A stretch of 64,000 nt of DNA, from assembly GCF_016097555.1 (NCBI RefSeq), contig NC_054708.1, positions 3,111,750-3,175,749 on the forward strand. The letters are read 5' to 3'. The notes beneath the pieces are model-generated. The model ran no database searches and was not told where the DNA came from. It was given only the letters and a program-made list of their open reading frames with translations. The position numbers and the translations under genes were made by a program. This stretch comes from Gigantopelta aegis. Lineage: Eukaryota > Mollusca > Gastropoda > Neomphalida > Peltospiridae. How positions within the stretch are numbered: position 1 is the stretch's first letter; every line of letters starts with the position of its first letter. Positions 50,751 through 62,640 of this stretch are shown piece by piece.

Positions 50751-51345
50751 CAGGGCTAACTCTGGCACTCGCCAATTCGCGGACCGGCCTCGGTGGCGTC
50801 GTGGTTAGGCCATCGGTCTACAGGCTGGTAGGTACTGGGTTCGGATCCCAGTCGAGGCATGGGATTTTTAATCCAGATACCGACTCCAAACCCTGAGTGA
50901 GTGCTCCGCAAGGCTCAATGGGTAGGTGTAAACCACTTACACCGACCAGTGATCCATAACTGGTTCAACAAAGGCCATAGTTTGTGCTATCCTGTCTGTG
51001 GGAAGCGCAAATAAAAGATCCCTTGCTGCTAATCGGAAGAGTAGCCGATGTAGTGGCGACAGCGGGTTTTCTCTCAAAATCTGTGTGGTCCTTAACCATA
51101 TGTCTGACGCCATATAACCGTAAATAAAATGTGTTGAGTGCGTCGTTAAATAAAACATTTCTTTCTTTCTTTCGCCAAATTCGCCAACTGCGAATTTCAA
51201 AAACAATTGGTGAATTTTATTTTTATTTGGCAAAATAATTTTATGAAATACATGATATTTTGTTAGAAAATATCAGTGTATTTTGCTATTTTTTAAGTTT
51301 AGTAGATAATTTGTCGAAATTGTCGGCTAACCCAGAGCTTGCCTT
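50751..51345. mobile_element. CAGGG-type MITE, second copy, split by a SINE
   Basis: The left end cagggctaactctggcactc matches the MITE at 16258-16448. The match resumes after the SINE with attcgccaactgcgaattt and caaaataattttatg. The 3' end is diverged (gctaaccca near 51340), so the right boundary is approximate. Confidence 0.8.
50781..51172 (+). mobile_element. tRNA-derived SINE, long form
   Basis: Head ggaccggcctcggtggcgtc with gtggttaggcc (A box) and gggttcggatcccag (B box). The body has ggctcaatgggtaggtgtaa and gatcccttgctgctaat, and the tail gtgttgagtgcgtcgttaaa ends in ttctttctttc. It is inserted in a CAGGG MITE; near-identical cgccaattcgc and cgccaaattcgc flank it as a target duplication. 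Confidence 0.95.
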
Positions 51346-51457
51346 GCAGTGTCTGAATGTCCAGCGTGTTTGTGGTCGTGTGCTAATGTCATTGAACATT
51401 CACTTTTTTCGTAATATCAGTTTTTTCATACATTCAGAATTATCAGAAAGTAAAATT

Positions 51458-54400
51458 TAGTTTGCGCTACTACAAGCATTAGGATGACAACAAACATCTT
51501 GTTAATTAATACAGACACTGATATTCTAGTTTGGGCTACTACACGCACTAGGATGACAACTAACATCTTGTTAATACAGACACTGATATTGTAGTTTGGG
51601 CTACTACAAGCATTAGGATGACAACAAACATCTTGTTAATACAGACACTGATATTCTAGTTTGGGCTACTACAAGCATTAGGATGACAACTAACATCTTG
51701 TTAATACAGACACTGATATTCTAGTTTGGGCTACTACAAGCATTAGGATGACAACTAACATCTTGTTAATACAGACACTGATATTGTAGTTTGGGCTACT
51801 ACAAGCATTAGGATGACAACTAACATCTTGTTAATACAGACACTGATATTGTAGTTTGGGCTACTACAAGCATTAGGATGACAACTAACATCTTGTTAAT
51901 ACAGACACTGATATTGTAGTTTGGGCTACTACAAGCATTAGGATGACAACTAACATCTTGTTAATACAGACACTGATATTCTAGTTTGGGCTACTACAAG
52001 CATTAGGATGACAACTAACATCTTGTTAATACAGACACTGATATTCTAGTTTTACAAGCATTAGGATGACAACTAACATCTTGTTAATACAGACACTGAT
52101 ATTCTAGTTTGGGCTACTACAAGCATTAGGATGACAACTAACATCTTGTTAATACAGACACTGATATTCTAGTTTGGGCTACTACAAGCATTAGGATGAC
52201 AATGACATCTAACATCTTGTTAATACAGACACTGATATTGTAGTTTGGGCTACTACAAGCATTAGGATGACAACTAACATCTTGTTAATACAGACACTGA
52301 TATTCTAGTTTGGGCTACTACAAGCATTAGGATGACAACTAACATCTTGTTAATACAGACACTGATATTCTAGTTTTACAAGCATTAGGATGACAACTAA
52401 CATCTTGTTAATACAGACACTGATATTCTAGTTTTACAAGCATTAGGATGACAACTAACATCTTGTTAATACAGACACTGATATTCTAGTTTGGGCTACT
52501 ACAAGCATTAGGATGACAACTAACATCTTGTTAATACAGACACTGATATTCTAGTTTTACAAGCATTAGGATGACAACTAACATCTTGTTAATACAGACA
52601 CTGATATTCTAGTTTGGGCTCCTACAAGCATTATGATGACAACACACATCTTGTTAATACAGACACTGATATTCTAGTTTGGGCTACTACAAGCATTAGG
52701 ATGACAACTAACATCTTGTTAATACAGACACTGATATTCTAGTTTGGGCTACTACAAGCATTAGGATGACAACAAACATCTTGTTAATACAGACACTGAT
52801 ATTCTAGTTTGGGCTCCTACAAGCATTAGGATGACCCCAAACATCTTGTTAATACAGACACTGATATTCTAGTTTGGGCTGCTACAAGCATTAGGATGAC
52901 ACCAAACATCTTGTTAATACAGACACTGATATTCTAGTTTGGGCTGCTACAAGCATTAGGATGACAACAAACATCTTGTTAATACAGACACTGATATTCT
53001 AGTTTGGACTACTACAAGCATTAGGATGACACCAAACATCTTGTTAATACAGACACTGATATTCTAGTTTTACAAGCATTAGTATGTTGGGCTCCTACAC
53101 ACATTAGGATAACAACAAACATCTGGTTAATACAGACACTGATATTCTAGTTTGGGCTCCTACAAGCATTAGGATGACAACAAACATCTTGTTAATACAG
53201 ACACTGATATTCTAGTTTGGGCTACTACAAGCATTAGGATGACAACAAACATCTTGTTAATACAGACACTGATATTCTAGTTTTACAAGCATTAGGATGA
53301 TCCCACACATCTTGTTAATACAGACACTGATATTCTAGTTTGGGCTACTACAAGCATTAGGATGACACCACACATCTTGTTAATTAATACAGACACTGAT
53401 ATTCTAGTTTGGGCTCCTACAAGCATTAGGATGACAACAAACATCTTGTTAATACAGACACTGATATTCTAGTTTGGGCTACTACAAGCATTAGGATGAC
53501 AACAAACATCTTGTTAATACAGACACTGATATTCTAGTTTTACAAGCATTAGGATGATCCCACACATCTTGTTAATACAGACACTGATATTCTAGTTTGG
53601 GCTCCTACAAGCATTAGGATGACCCCAAACATCTTGTTAATACAGACACTGATATTCTAGTTTGGGCTCCTACAAGCATTAGGATGACAACAAACATCTT
53701 GTTAATACAGACACTGATATTCTAGTTTGGGCTACTACAAGCATTAGGATGACACCAAACATCTTGTTAATACAGACACTGATATTCTAGTTTTACAAGC
53801 ATTAGGATGTTGGGCTCCTACACACATTAGGATAACAACAAACATCTGGTTAATACAGACACTGATATTCTAGTTTGGGCTCCTACAAGCATTAGGATGA
53901 CAACACACATCTTGTTAATACAGACACTGATATTCTAGTTTTACAAGCATTAGGATGATCCCACACATCTTGTTAATACAGACACTGATATTCTAGTTTG
54001 GGCTACTACAAGCATTAGGATGACACCACGCATCTTGTTAATTAATACAGACACTGATATTCTAGTTTGGGCTACTACAAACATTAGGATGACAACACAC
54101 ATCTTGTTAATACAGACACTGATATTCTAGTTTTACAAGCATTAGGATGATCCCACACATCTTGTTAATACAGACACTGATATTCTAATTTGGGCTCCTA
54201 CAAGCATTAGGATGACAACAAACATCTTGTTAATACAGACACTGATATTCTAGTTTGGGCTCCTACAAGCATTAGGATGACAACAAACATCTTGTTAATA
54301 CAGACACTGATATTCTAGTTTGGGCTACTACAAGCATTAGGATGACCCCACACATCTTGTTAATACAGACACTGATATTCTAGTTTGGGCTACTACAAGC

Positions 54401-56240
54401 ATTAGGATGACACCAAACATCTTGTTAATACAGACACTGATATTCTAGTGTTACAAGCATTAGGATGTTGGGTTCCTACACACATTAGGATAACAACAAA
54501 CATCTTATTAATACAGACACTGATATTCTAGTTTGGGCTCCTACAAGCATTAGGATGACAACAAACATCTTGTTAATACAGACACTGATATTCTAGTTTG
54601 GGCTACTACAAGCATTAGGATGACAACAAACACCTTGTTAATACAGACACTGATATTCTAGTTTGGCTCCTACAAGCATTAGGATGACAACACACATCTT
54701 GTTAATACAGACACTGATATTCTAGTTTTACAAGCATTAGGATGATCCCACACATCTTGTTAATACAGACACTGATATTCTAGTTTGGGCTACTACAAGC
54801 ATTAGGATGACACCACGCATCTTGTTAATTAATACAGACACTGATATTCTAGTTTGGGCTACTACAAACATTAGGATGACAACACACATCTTGTTAATAC
54901 AGACACTGATATTCTAGTTTTACAAGCATTAGGATGATCCCACACATCTTGTTAATACAGACACTGATATTCTAATTTGGGCTCCTACAAGCATTAGGAT
55001 GACAACAAACATCTTGTTAATACAGACACTGATATTCTAGTTTGGGCTCCTACAAGCATTAGGATGACAACAAACATCTTGTTAATACAGACACTGATAT
55101 TCTAGTTTGGGCTACTACAAGCATTAGGATGACCCCACACATCTTGTTAATACAGACACTGATATTCTAGTTTGGGCTACTACAAGCATTAGGATGACAC
55201 CAAACATCTTGTTAATACAGACACTGATATTCTAGTGTTACAAGCATTAGGATGTTGGGTTCCTACACACATTAGGATAACAACAAACATCTTATTAATA
55301 CAGACACTGATATTCTAGTTTGGGCTACTACAAGCATTAGGATGACAACAAACACCTTGTTAATACAGACACTGATATTCTAGTTTGGCTCCTACAAGCA
55401 TTAGGATGACAACAAACATCTTGTTAATACAGACACTGATATTCTAGTTTGGGCTACTACAAGCATTAGGATGACCCCACACATCTTGTTAATACAGACA
55501 CTGATATTCTAGTTTGGGCTACTACAAGCATTAGGATGACACCAAACATCTTGTTAATACAGACACTGATATTCTAGTGTTACAAGCATTAGGATGTTGG
55601 GTTCCTACACACATTAGGATAACAACAAACATCTTATTAATACAGACACTGATATTCTAGTTTGGGCTACTACAAGCATTAGGATGACAACAAACACCTT
55701 GTTAATACAGACACTGATATTCTAGTTTGGCTCCTACAAGCATTAGGATGACAACACACATCTTGTTAATACAGACACTGATATTCTAGTTTTACAAGCA
55801 TTAGGATGATCCCACACATCTTGTTAATACAGACACTGATATTCTAGTTTGGGCTACTACAAGCATTAGGATGACACCACACATCTTGTTAATTAATACA
55901 GACACTGATATTCTAGTTTGGGCTACTACAAGCATTAGGATGACAACACACATCTTGTTAATACAGACACTGATATTCTAATTTTACAAGCATTAGGATG
56001 ATCCCACACATCTTGTTAATACAGACACTGATATTCTAATTTGGGCTACTGCAAGCATTAGGATGACAACAAACATCTTGTTAATACAGACACTGATATT
56101 CTAGTTTGGGCTCCTACAAGCATTAGGATGACAACAAACACCTTGTTAATACAGACACTGATATTCTAGTTTGGGCTACTATTAGCATTAGGATGACAAC
56201 AAACATCTTGTTAATAATAATACAGACACTGATATTCTAA
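51458..56240. repeat. Large minisatellite, 65-bp unit, about 73 copies, in a MEGF8 intron
   Basis: The standard unit is tagtttgggctactacaagc, attaggatgacaacaaacat, cttgttaatacagacactga then tattc. A shorter variant has tagttttacaagcatt, and a rarer one has ggttcctacacacattagga. Variants recur in blocks of several hundred bases to about 0.8 kb (for example the ggttcctacacac unit near 54470, 55257 and 55598), showing higher-order duplication. The left third is more uniform than the right. It ends in cagacactgatattctaaac and then aggaaaatatgtttaatat, words of the TTAA MITE at 37399. Confidence 0.96.
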
Positions 56241-57221
56241 ACAGGAAAATATGTTTAATATCAGGGCTTCTAAATTATGGTAGCCCCACTCCCATGGCTA
56301 GTGATATTTAATGTTGGGCTAGTAAATAACTACCATTACCATGCCCGATGGCATGCCTGAGTCAAATGTTGCAGTTAAGTCTATTTTGTAAATATGAATC
56401 TCCAGCTCTCACCCTACCCCCCAATGTTAATATTTTTAAGCTCTATCTCCCTCTTTAGGTGACATCCAATGAACGGACGTAAACATGTTATGATGGCAGT
56501 GAACTGAGGACAATCTCTATAAAGTGTCCTATGATAAATCAATGTTGTACTCTTAATAGTGTCTGTTCATGCTTATGATGTTAAGAACTGCGGGAAAATG
56601 ACAGTGCTTCAATCACTGAATAATTGATTTCCATAAATGACCTACCTACGTAGTACCTACCTACCTACCGAGTACCTACCTACCTACCTACCTACCTACC
56701 TACATTTGAAACTAATTGTCGGAAATGGACAAAACTAAATATTTTTAAGGATGGCTTCAGTGTAGGAGTAAATATGGTATGCATTATGGTGTCATTTTGA
56801 AGAATCTTAACAAAACTTGCCTTTATTCCACAACAATAATGTTTTTTATTGATGACAATAGACTTGTAAATGCCGTAAGCCAATTATCCCAGCCAGGGGA
56901 TCGCTATGTGTGTTTGTGTTATCATGTGACATGATCAGATGTCATTTTGAGCAAGGTTATAGCAGAAAACTATATAGTAAATGATGAGAGAGATTTAATT
57001 AAAAATAGTTTGTAAGAAAGATTAATATTTTTAACATTGAATATATTTGTCAATTTATAATTTTTTTAACATAATAATAGATATTAATTTTGTAAACAGT
57101 AATCTGACAGTTTGCATAGGTAGCCTAGAAGGAAATAAACAATGATTGAGTTATATTTAGTTTAGACTTCAGTTGGCGGCAAATAGTCTTGATCGTACCA
57201 AGCGTTAGTTATAAGTAGGTG
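56241..57221. other. Intronic DNA after the large minisatellite
   Basis: A decayed fragment with gggctagta and catggctagtg words lies at 56275-56345, and a (cctac)n-like microsatellite at 56638-56704. No other feature seen. Confidence 0.55.
56638..56704. repeat. (ctac)n microsatellite
   Basis: Repeats of cctacctac with two short interruptions. Confidence 0.92.
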
Positions 57222-57430
57222 TCAAAACTTTCCAGAATTTCCATGAACTGTATGAACCCTGATAATATCTGGCCATTGAATTACATCTAATTATTTGTAT
57301 TAGTCCGCTATGTTAAAAAAATCCTACCACTGGCAAATATGCTCCTTTATTTCACTAAATCATATTGCATAATCACCACATGTGGGTCAGACAAGGTGAG
57401 CAATTAACAGTTACCATGACTCCTGGCATC
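57222..57430 (-). repeat. Dispersed repeat, uninterrupted copy (empty site)
   Basis: The reverse complement matches 26085-26238 joined directly to 27161-27235. At the junction this copy reads gatgtaattcaatgg, where the other copy has gatgta, then 922 bp, then taattcagtgg. Confidence 0.88.
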
Positions 57431-57754
57431 TTGTTTATTGTGGAGTGACTGGATATTCCATAAAAATAACAGAGAACATTTTGTTTAATATCACATCACG
57501 ATTCACTATGCTAGTTTCAGCAATCGCTACACAAGTTTAAAACATTAAACAGCAGAAACTAATACATTTTCAATTGACTAGAAATTTATCGCTAATCAAG
57601 ATTTTGAAAACTAAATGATTCCTGGAGAACCATTCCTGATATTTGTTACTGTGTATGTGTTAAAAAGAGTTTTACGGTAAAAGAAATACAGTGGATTTTG
57701 TGTATTTAAACTAGAACAAGGTGACATTATGAAATGTTAATGTGTACAAGTTGT

Positions 57755-57865
57755 AGCAGGTTTCTCCTCTCATTATTTGTGTCGTCCATAACCATGTGTC
57801 TGACATCCTATAACCGTAATTAACATGTGTTGAGTGTTGAGTTAAATAAAACATTCATTAATTCA
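57755..57865 (+). mobile_element. SINE tail fragment
   Basis: gtccataaccatgtgtctga, cataaccgtaattaacatgt and gttaaataaaacattcatt are diverged versions of the SINE 3' region. Confidence 0.7.
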
Positions 57866-60070
57866 TTAATTCTTTATAAATACTGAACACTTAAAGGTGC
57901 TCAGTCACGGATTGTTGACCTAATTAATGACCCAACAAAGTATTATCTGAAAATATATACATTTGATTTGTACCTAAAAGTACTTTATTGAACCATCTAT
58001 GTAACCACTATATCCCACTTATTGATATTTTATAAAAATAATAGAATTATGTCGACGGTCCATAATTCAGAGAAAAGTAACAGCTATTTGGAGAGCAGAG
58101 GTGTGATGTATTATATTTGAGTCATGTGACAGGCATCCCCCGAATAACCGCAGTATCAAAACTATTTACCAAGCTCGTGTAACGATAAAACTTGACCATC
58201 CTCTGCAACGTAGGGTAAATAGAAATGAAAATAAGTCAATAAAAACAATCATTAGCTTATAGTAGTTATACATTAATTTATTTTAGTAACAGAAGCATGT
58301 TAAATGTCAGTAATCCCGACTAGTTAGGCCTTTGCATCAATTGGTAAATTTATTGTTAGTCGTACACAAAACAAATCTAAACATCTGGATCACAAACACC
58401 TTCAATTTCCACCGTATCAAAGTAATTATCATGCAAAATATGCCATAACAGCTGGCTTATGATAGGAATTGTTACATTTTTAAAGAATACTGTGAACTAG
58501 ATGGTGTTTATATACTATGTGGCTATATATATGACGGCCGTGTGTTTAGCCTCAGCTAACGAGGGCCGACTATATACACAGCAATATTATATAGGCGGTA
58601 AATAAGTATTTGACTGATCCATAGTACCGAACCATCTGGAACAGGAGGAATATATATACTAAGTACTGTACGAACAGTGTGTTTTCTGAACAGGGGAGAC
58701 GGGGTGGGGTGGAGTATATAAATCTAGTGGACCATTTTGGGTACATTTTTCATAGTGAATAGCGTAATATTGCCCCTGTAGTACTAAAAAATGTTTAAAA
58801 TAAAATAAAATTAATAATAATAATGAAATAAAATAAAATAATAATAATAATAATAAAAATTACACCTGATCAGCTGCTGAGGTAGATTAACTGAAAGAGA
58901 AACTACATGTAACTATGGACAATACACAAACTATCAACACGGCTTTAACTTAATAATTTTTCACCGATTGCAATTTTGAGGCTGCTTACGTAAATGTTTT
59001 TAAAAGTGAATTTTACCGTAAATAATATGTGAGTGAAAGGTTATTTTGCTGCATGTAGTCATATTTCAAATGCGCAAAATTGCAAGGGGCAATAAAACTC
59101 GAAATATATGTATATATTTTTTTATACCAGTAACGCTCCCAGGTCCCCCTCGAAATTTATGTAATGTTTCTGTAACAACCGCCCCAGCTCCCACCCACCC
59201 CACCGCAATGTGATTTTACCAATATTATCATAATAATAATAATAATAATACAAAATTATGATTATTCTATTATTTCTATTATTATTATTATTATTATTAG
59301 CCTACTTCAACCTTTTTGGAGTGGATGGGATGGTGTTTTATCTGTGTCTTTTGGATATAAAAATGTAAGATTAGCGTGCATGCACAAACACAAACAGTAG
59401 GCTCAACTTGCCCCTGCACGTAGAACTGGATTCAACTGGGTTAAGTTATAATTACGCCAACCTTTGGATGGCAAAACATGTACACTGGTTGTTGTTTTTT
59501 ACGCTATACATTAAACCAAATGACCACTTTGCAAACGTTTAGTGAAAAACGACTGGCTGGTCGTAGGCCACATTGGAGATGCTGGAAAACATGTTATCAA
59601 TTTTCGAACTGAGCACTATAGCATTGTAACCGTCTAGACTCCTGCCCCTGCTAAATTCCATGCACATGCGCCTGAAGAGGTACTGTGTATGGTAGCTCCC
59701 AAAACACCCCACCTCCAAAAGACAATTTTTAAAAATAATAATAATAATAAAATGTGTGAGTTCATGTTCCGACTGTTTATTATTTTATTTCAGCGTATTC
59801 ACCGCTATTTTGTAATGAAATAATATATTTTTAATTATTTGCCATGTATATATAGCCGGCCCTCATTTGCCAAGTCTCTATACATGGCAGTTGTATATAT
59901 ATGCTCATTGGTACAGAATGACTATTTTGCTTAAATCGCCGCCTAATGTGATCCCAGGACTGATCTGTGCAGTACTAACTTTGGTTTTGTTACCATAAGA
60001 AATGTTTTAGTTGCCAAACGAAACAAAATTGTCACATATCCAACCAAATTGGTCACAAATTAAAGGGCTG
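57866..60070. other. Intronic DNA, mostly unrecognised
   Basis: AT-rich, with (aat)n and (att)n runs near 58800-58860, 59228-59250 and 59278-59300. No MEGF8 exon was recognised; the next kelch strand is expected further right. Confidence 0.5.
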
Positions 60071-61790
60071 GGTGTAGATGTTGACGGATGTAGTAACTGA
60101 ATCAGTGAATCACTGACATGGTGTAGATGTTGTTGTAGTAGTAACTCAATCAGTGTAAACACTTATGTGGTGTAGTTGATGTTGATGATGTTGTAACTGA
60201 ATCATTGTAATTACTGACGTGGTGTAGATGTTGACGGATGTAGTACCTGAATCAGTAAATCACTGACATGGTGTAGATGTTGACAATGTAGTAACTGAAT
60301 CATTGCAATCACTGACATGGTGTAGATGTTGATAATGTAGTAACTGAATCAGTGTAATCACTGACATGGTGTAGATGTTGACGGATGTAGTAACTGAATC
60401 AGTGAATCACTGACATGGGTAGATGTTGACGATGTAGTAACTGAATCAGTGAATCACTGACGTGGTGTAGATGTTGACGATGTAGGAACTGAATCAGTGT
60501 ATTCACTGACATGGTGTAGATGTTGATGATGTAGTAACTGAATCAGTGTAATCACTGACATGGTGTAGATGTTGACGGATGTAGTAACTGAATCAGTGAA
60601 TCACTGACATGGGTAGATGTTGACGATGTAGTAACTGAATCAGTGAATCACTAACGTGGTGTAGATGTTGACGATGTAGTAACTGAATCAGTGTAATCAC
60701 TGACATGGTGTAGATGTTGACGGATGTAGTAACTGAATCAGTAAATCACTGACATGATGTAGATGTTGACAATGTAGTAACTGAATCATTACAATCACTG
60801 ACATGGTGTAGATGTTAATGATGTAGTAACTGAATCAGTGTATTCACTGACATGGGTAGATGTTGACGGATGTAGTAACTGAATCAGTGAATCACTGACA
60901 TGGTGTAGATGTTGTTGTAGTAGTAACTCAATCAGTGTAAACACTGATGTGGTGTAGTTGATGTAGATGATGTTGTAACTGAATCATTGTAATTACTGAC
61001 GTGGTGTAGATGTTGACGGATGTAGTACCTGAATCAGTAAATCACTGACATGGTGTAGATGTTGACAATGTAGTAACTGAATCATTGCAATCACTGACAT
61101 GGTGTAGATGTTGATAATGTAGTAACTGAATCAGTGTAATCACTGACATGGTGTAGATGTTGACGGATGTAGTAACTGAATCAGTGTATCACTGACATGG
61201 GTAGATGTTGACGATGTAGTAACTGAATCAGTGAATCACTGACATGGGTAGATGTTGACGATGTAGGAACTGAATTAGTGTATTCACTGACATGGTGTAG
61301 ATGTTGATGATGTAGTAACTGAATCAATGAATCACTGACGTGGTGTAGATGTTGATGATGTAGTAACTGAATCAGTGTAATCACTGACATTGTGTAGATG
61401 TTGAAGATGTAACTGAATCAGTGAATCATTGACGTGGTGTAGATGTTGATGATGTAGTAACTGAATCAGTGAATCACTGACGTGGTGTAGATGTTGACGA
61501 TGTAGTAACTGAATCAGTGAATCACTGACGTGATGTAGATGTTGACGATGTGACTGAATCTGTGTATCACTGACATGGTGTAGATGTTGTTGATGATGTA
61601 GTAACTGAATCAGTGTAATCGTTGACGTGTAGATGTTGTTGATGTAGTAACTGAATCAGTGTATTCACTGACATAGTGTAGATGTTGTTGATCATGTAGT
61701 AACTGAATCCGTGTAATCACTAACGTGGTGTAGATGTTGTTGTAGTAGTAATCGAATCAGTTAATCACTGACGTGGTGTAGATATTGCCG
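60071..61790. repeat. About 49-bp minisatellite, roughly 35 copies, with 782-bp higher-order copy
   Basis: The unit contains ggtgtagatgttgacggatg, tagtaactgaatcagtgaat then cactgacat. Unit length varies by a few bases. A rare unit with tgttgttgtagtagtaactc occurs at 60129 and again at 60910, and the flanking order of variants also repeats, so a block of about 782 bp was duplicated as a whole. Confidence 0.94.
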
Positions 61791-62255
61791 ATTTCATACA
61801 CTGACGACTCTCTGTAATATCCAACTTAGTGTATATGTTAATGACCTCGTAATTGAATCGATGTGAATCACAGACACGTGTACGTCTACGTCAAATGTTC
61901 GTCATCTGTTTAACATCAAGATGATCAATATAACAAATTGCATATTAAGATTTCTGATATTATTTCCTGTAGCAAATAAATGCTTCCGAGATGTAACCAT
62001 GGTAACTGTTATAATGACGGTATGTATTGTGTGCTGTAATGACAAAACTAAATACACACTAACTGTATGTCTGTGTTATAGATTTTACTAAGTGTGTAGA
62101 AGATAGCTAATTCAGTTTCATATTCTTACATTTAACATTTCATATATATGTATATAAACAATAATTAATAATAGTAAAAATCCTGCCTCAGTGAAGTAGT
62201 GGTTAAGCCGTCGGACTTGTATATATATGTAGCTTGTATATACATGTACCAATGC
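61791..62255. other. Intronic DNA, nothing recognised
   Basis: AT-rich with short tatata runs. A SINE-head-like phrase (ctgcctcagtgaagtagtgg) near 62184 may be a decayed fragment. Confidence 0.45.
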
Positions 62256-62576
62256 CAGTGTTCGGGATTAGAATTTTTGGGCAGTATCCCAGTTGGATAC
62301 TAACATTTCAAACTCTGGTATCCCACCTGAGAATTTAGTATCCCACTTAAATGAAAGTCTTAAATAACATCGTAGCAAACTTGGACGACATGGTTACTTA
62401 ACTTCACCAGTAAATGACGACTTTCATTGTTTCAGCGAAAAATAAAAATGCAGGATTAAAAAAAATCAACACCACTATATGGTATCCCGGTGGGATACTG
62501 GGTTATTGAAGTTTGGTATCCAAAATTAAATTCTGGTATCTCTGGGATATCGGGATACCGTTAATCTTGAACACTG
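62256..62576. mobile_element. 321-bp MITE, long form of the family at 31519-31705
   Basis: Starts cagtgttcgggattagaat and ends ggataccgttaatcttgaac then actg. Flanks are aatgc on both sides (62251-62255, 62577-62581), again 5 bp. It runs opposite to the 31.5-kb copy and keeps an internal segment (about 62346-62480) that the shorter copy lacks. Confidence 0.93.
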
Positions 62577-62600
62577 AATGCTAATACCAACCGGTACATA

Positions 62601-62640
62601 CAGTGTTCGACAAATGTTTGAGACAGTCACTAGCCCTCAC
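62601..62640. mobile_element. End fragment of the cactagcc element family
   Basis: cagtgttcgacaaatgtttg followed by agacagtcactagccct resembles the end of the element at 23523-24696. It starts 24 bp after the previous MITE and has no visible second end. Confidence 0.6.

Noticed and set aside
50781..50860. A tRNA gene (A and B boxes present)
   Set aside because: It is the tRNA-like head of a SINE: no acceptor stem or full cloverleaf, and it continues into the SINE body and tail. The same applies to the heads at 33985, 27884 and 43194.
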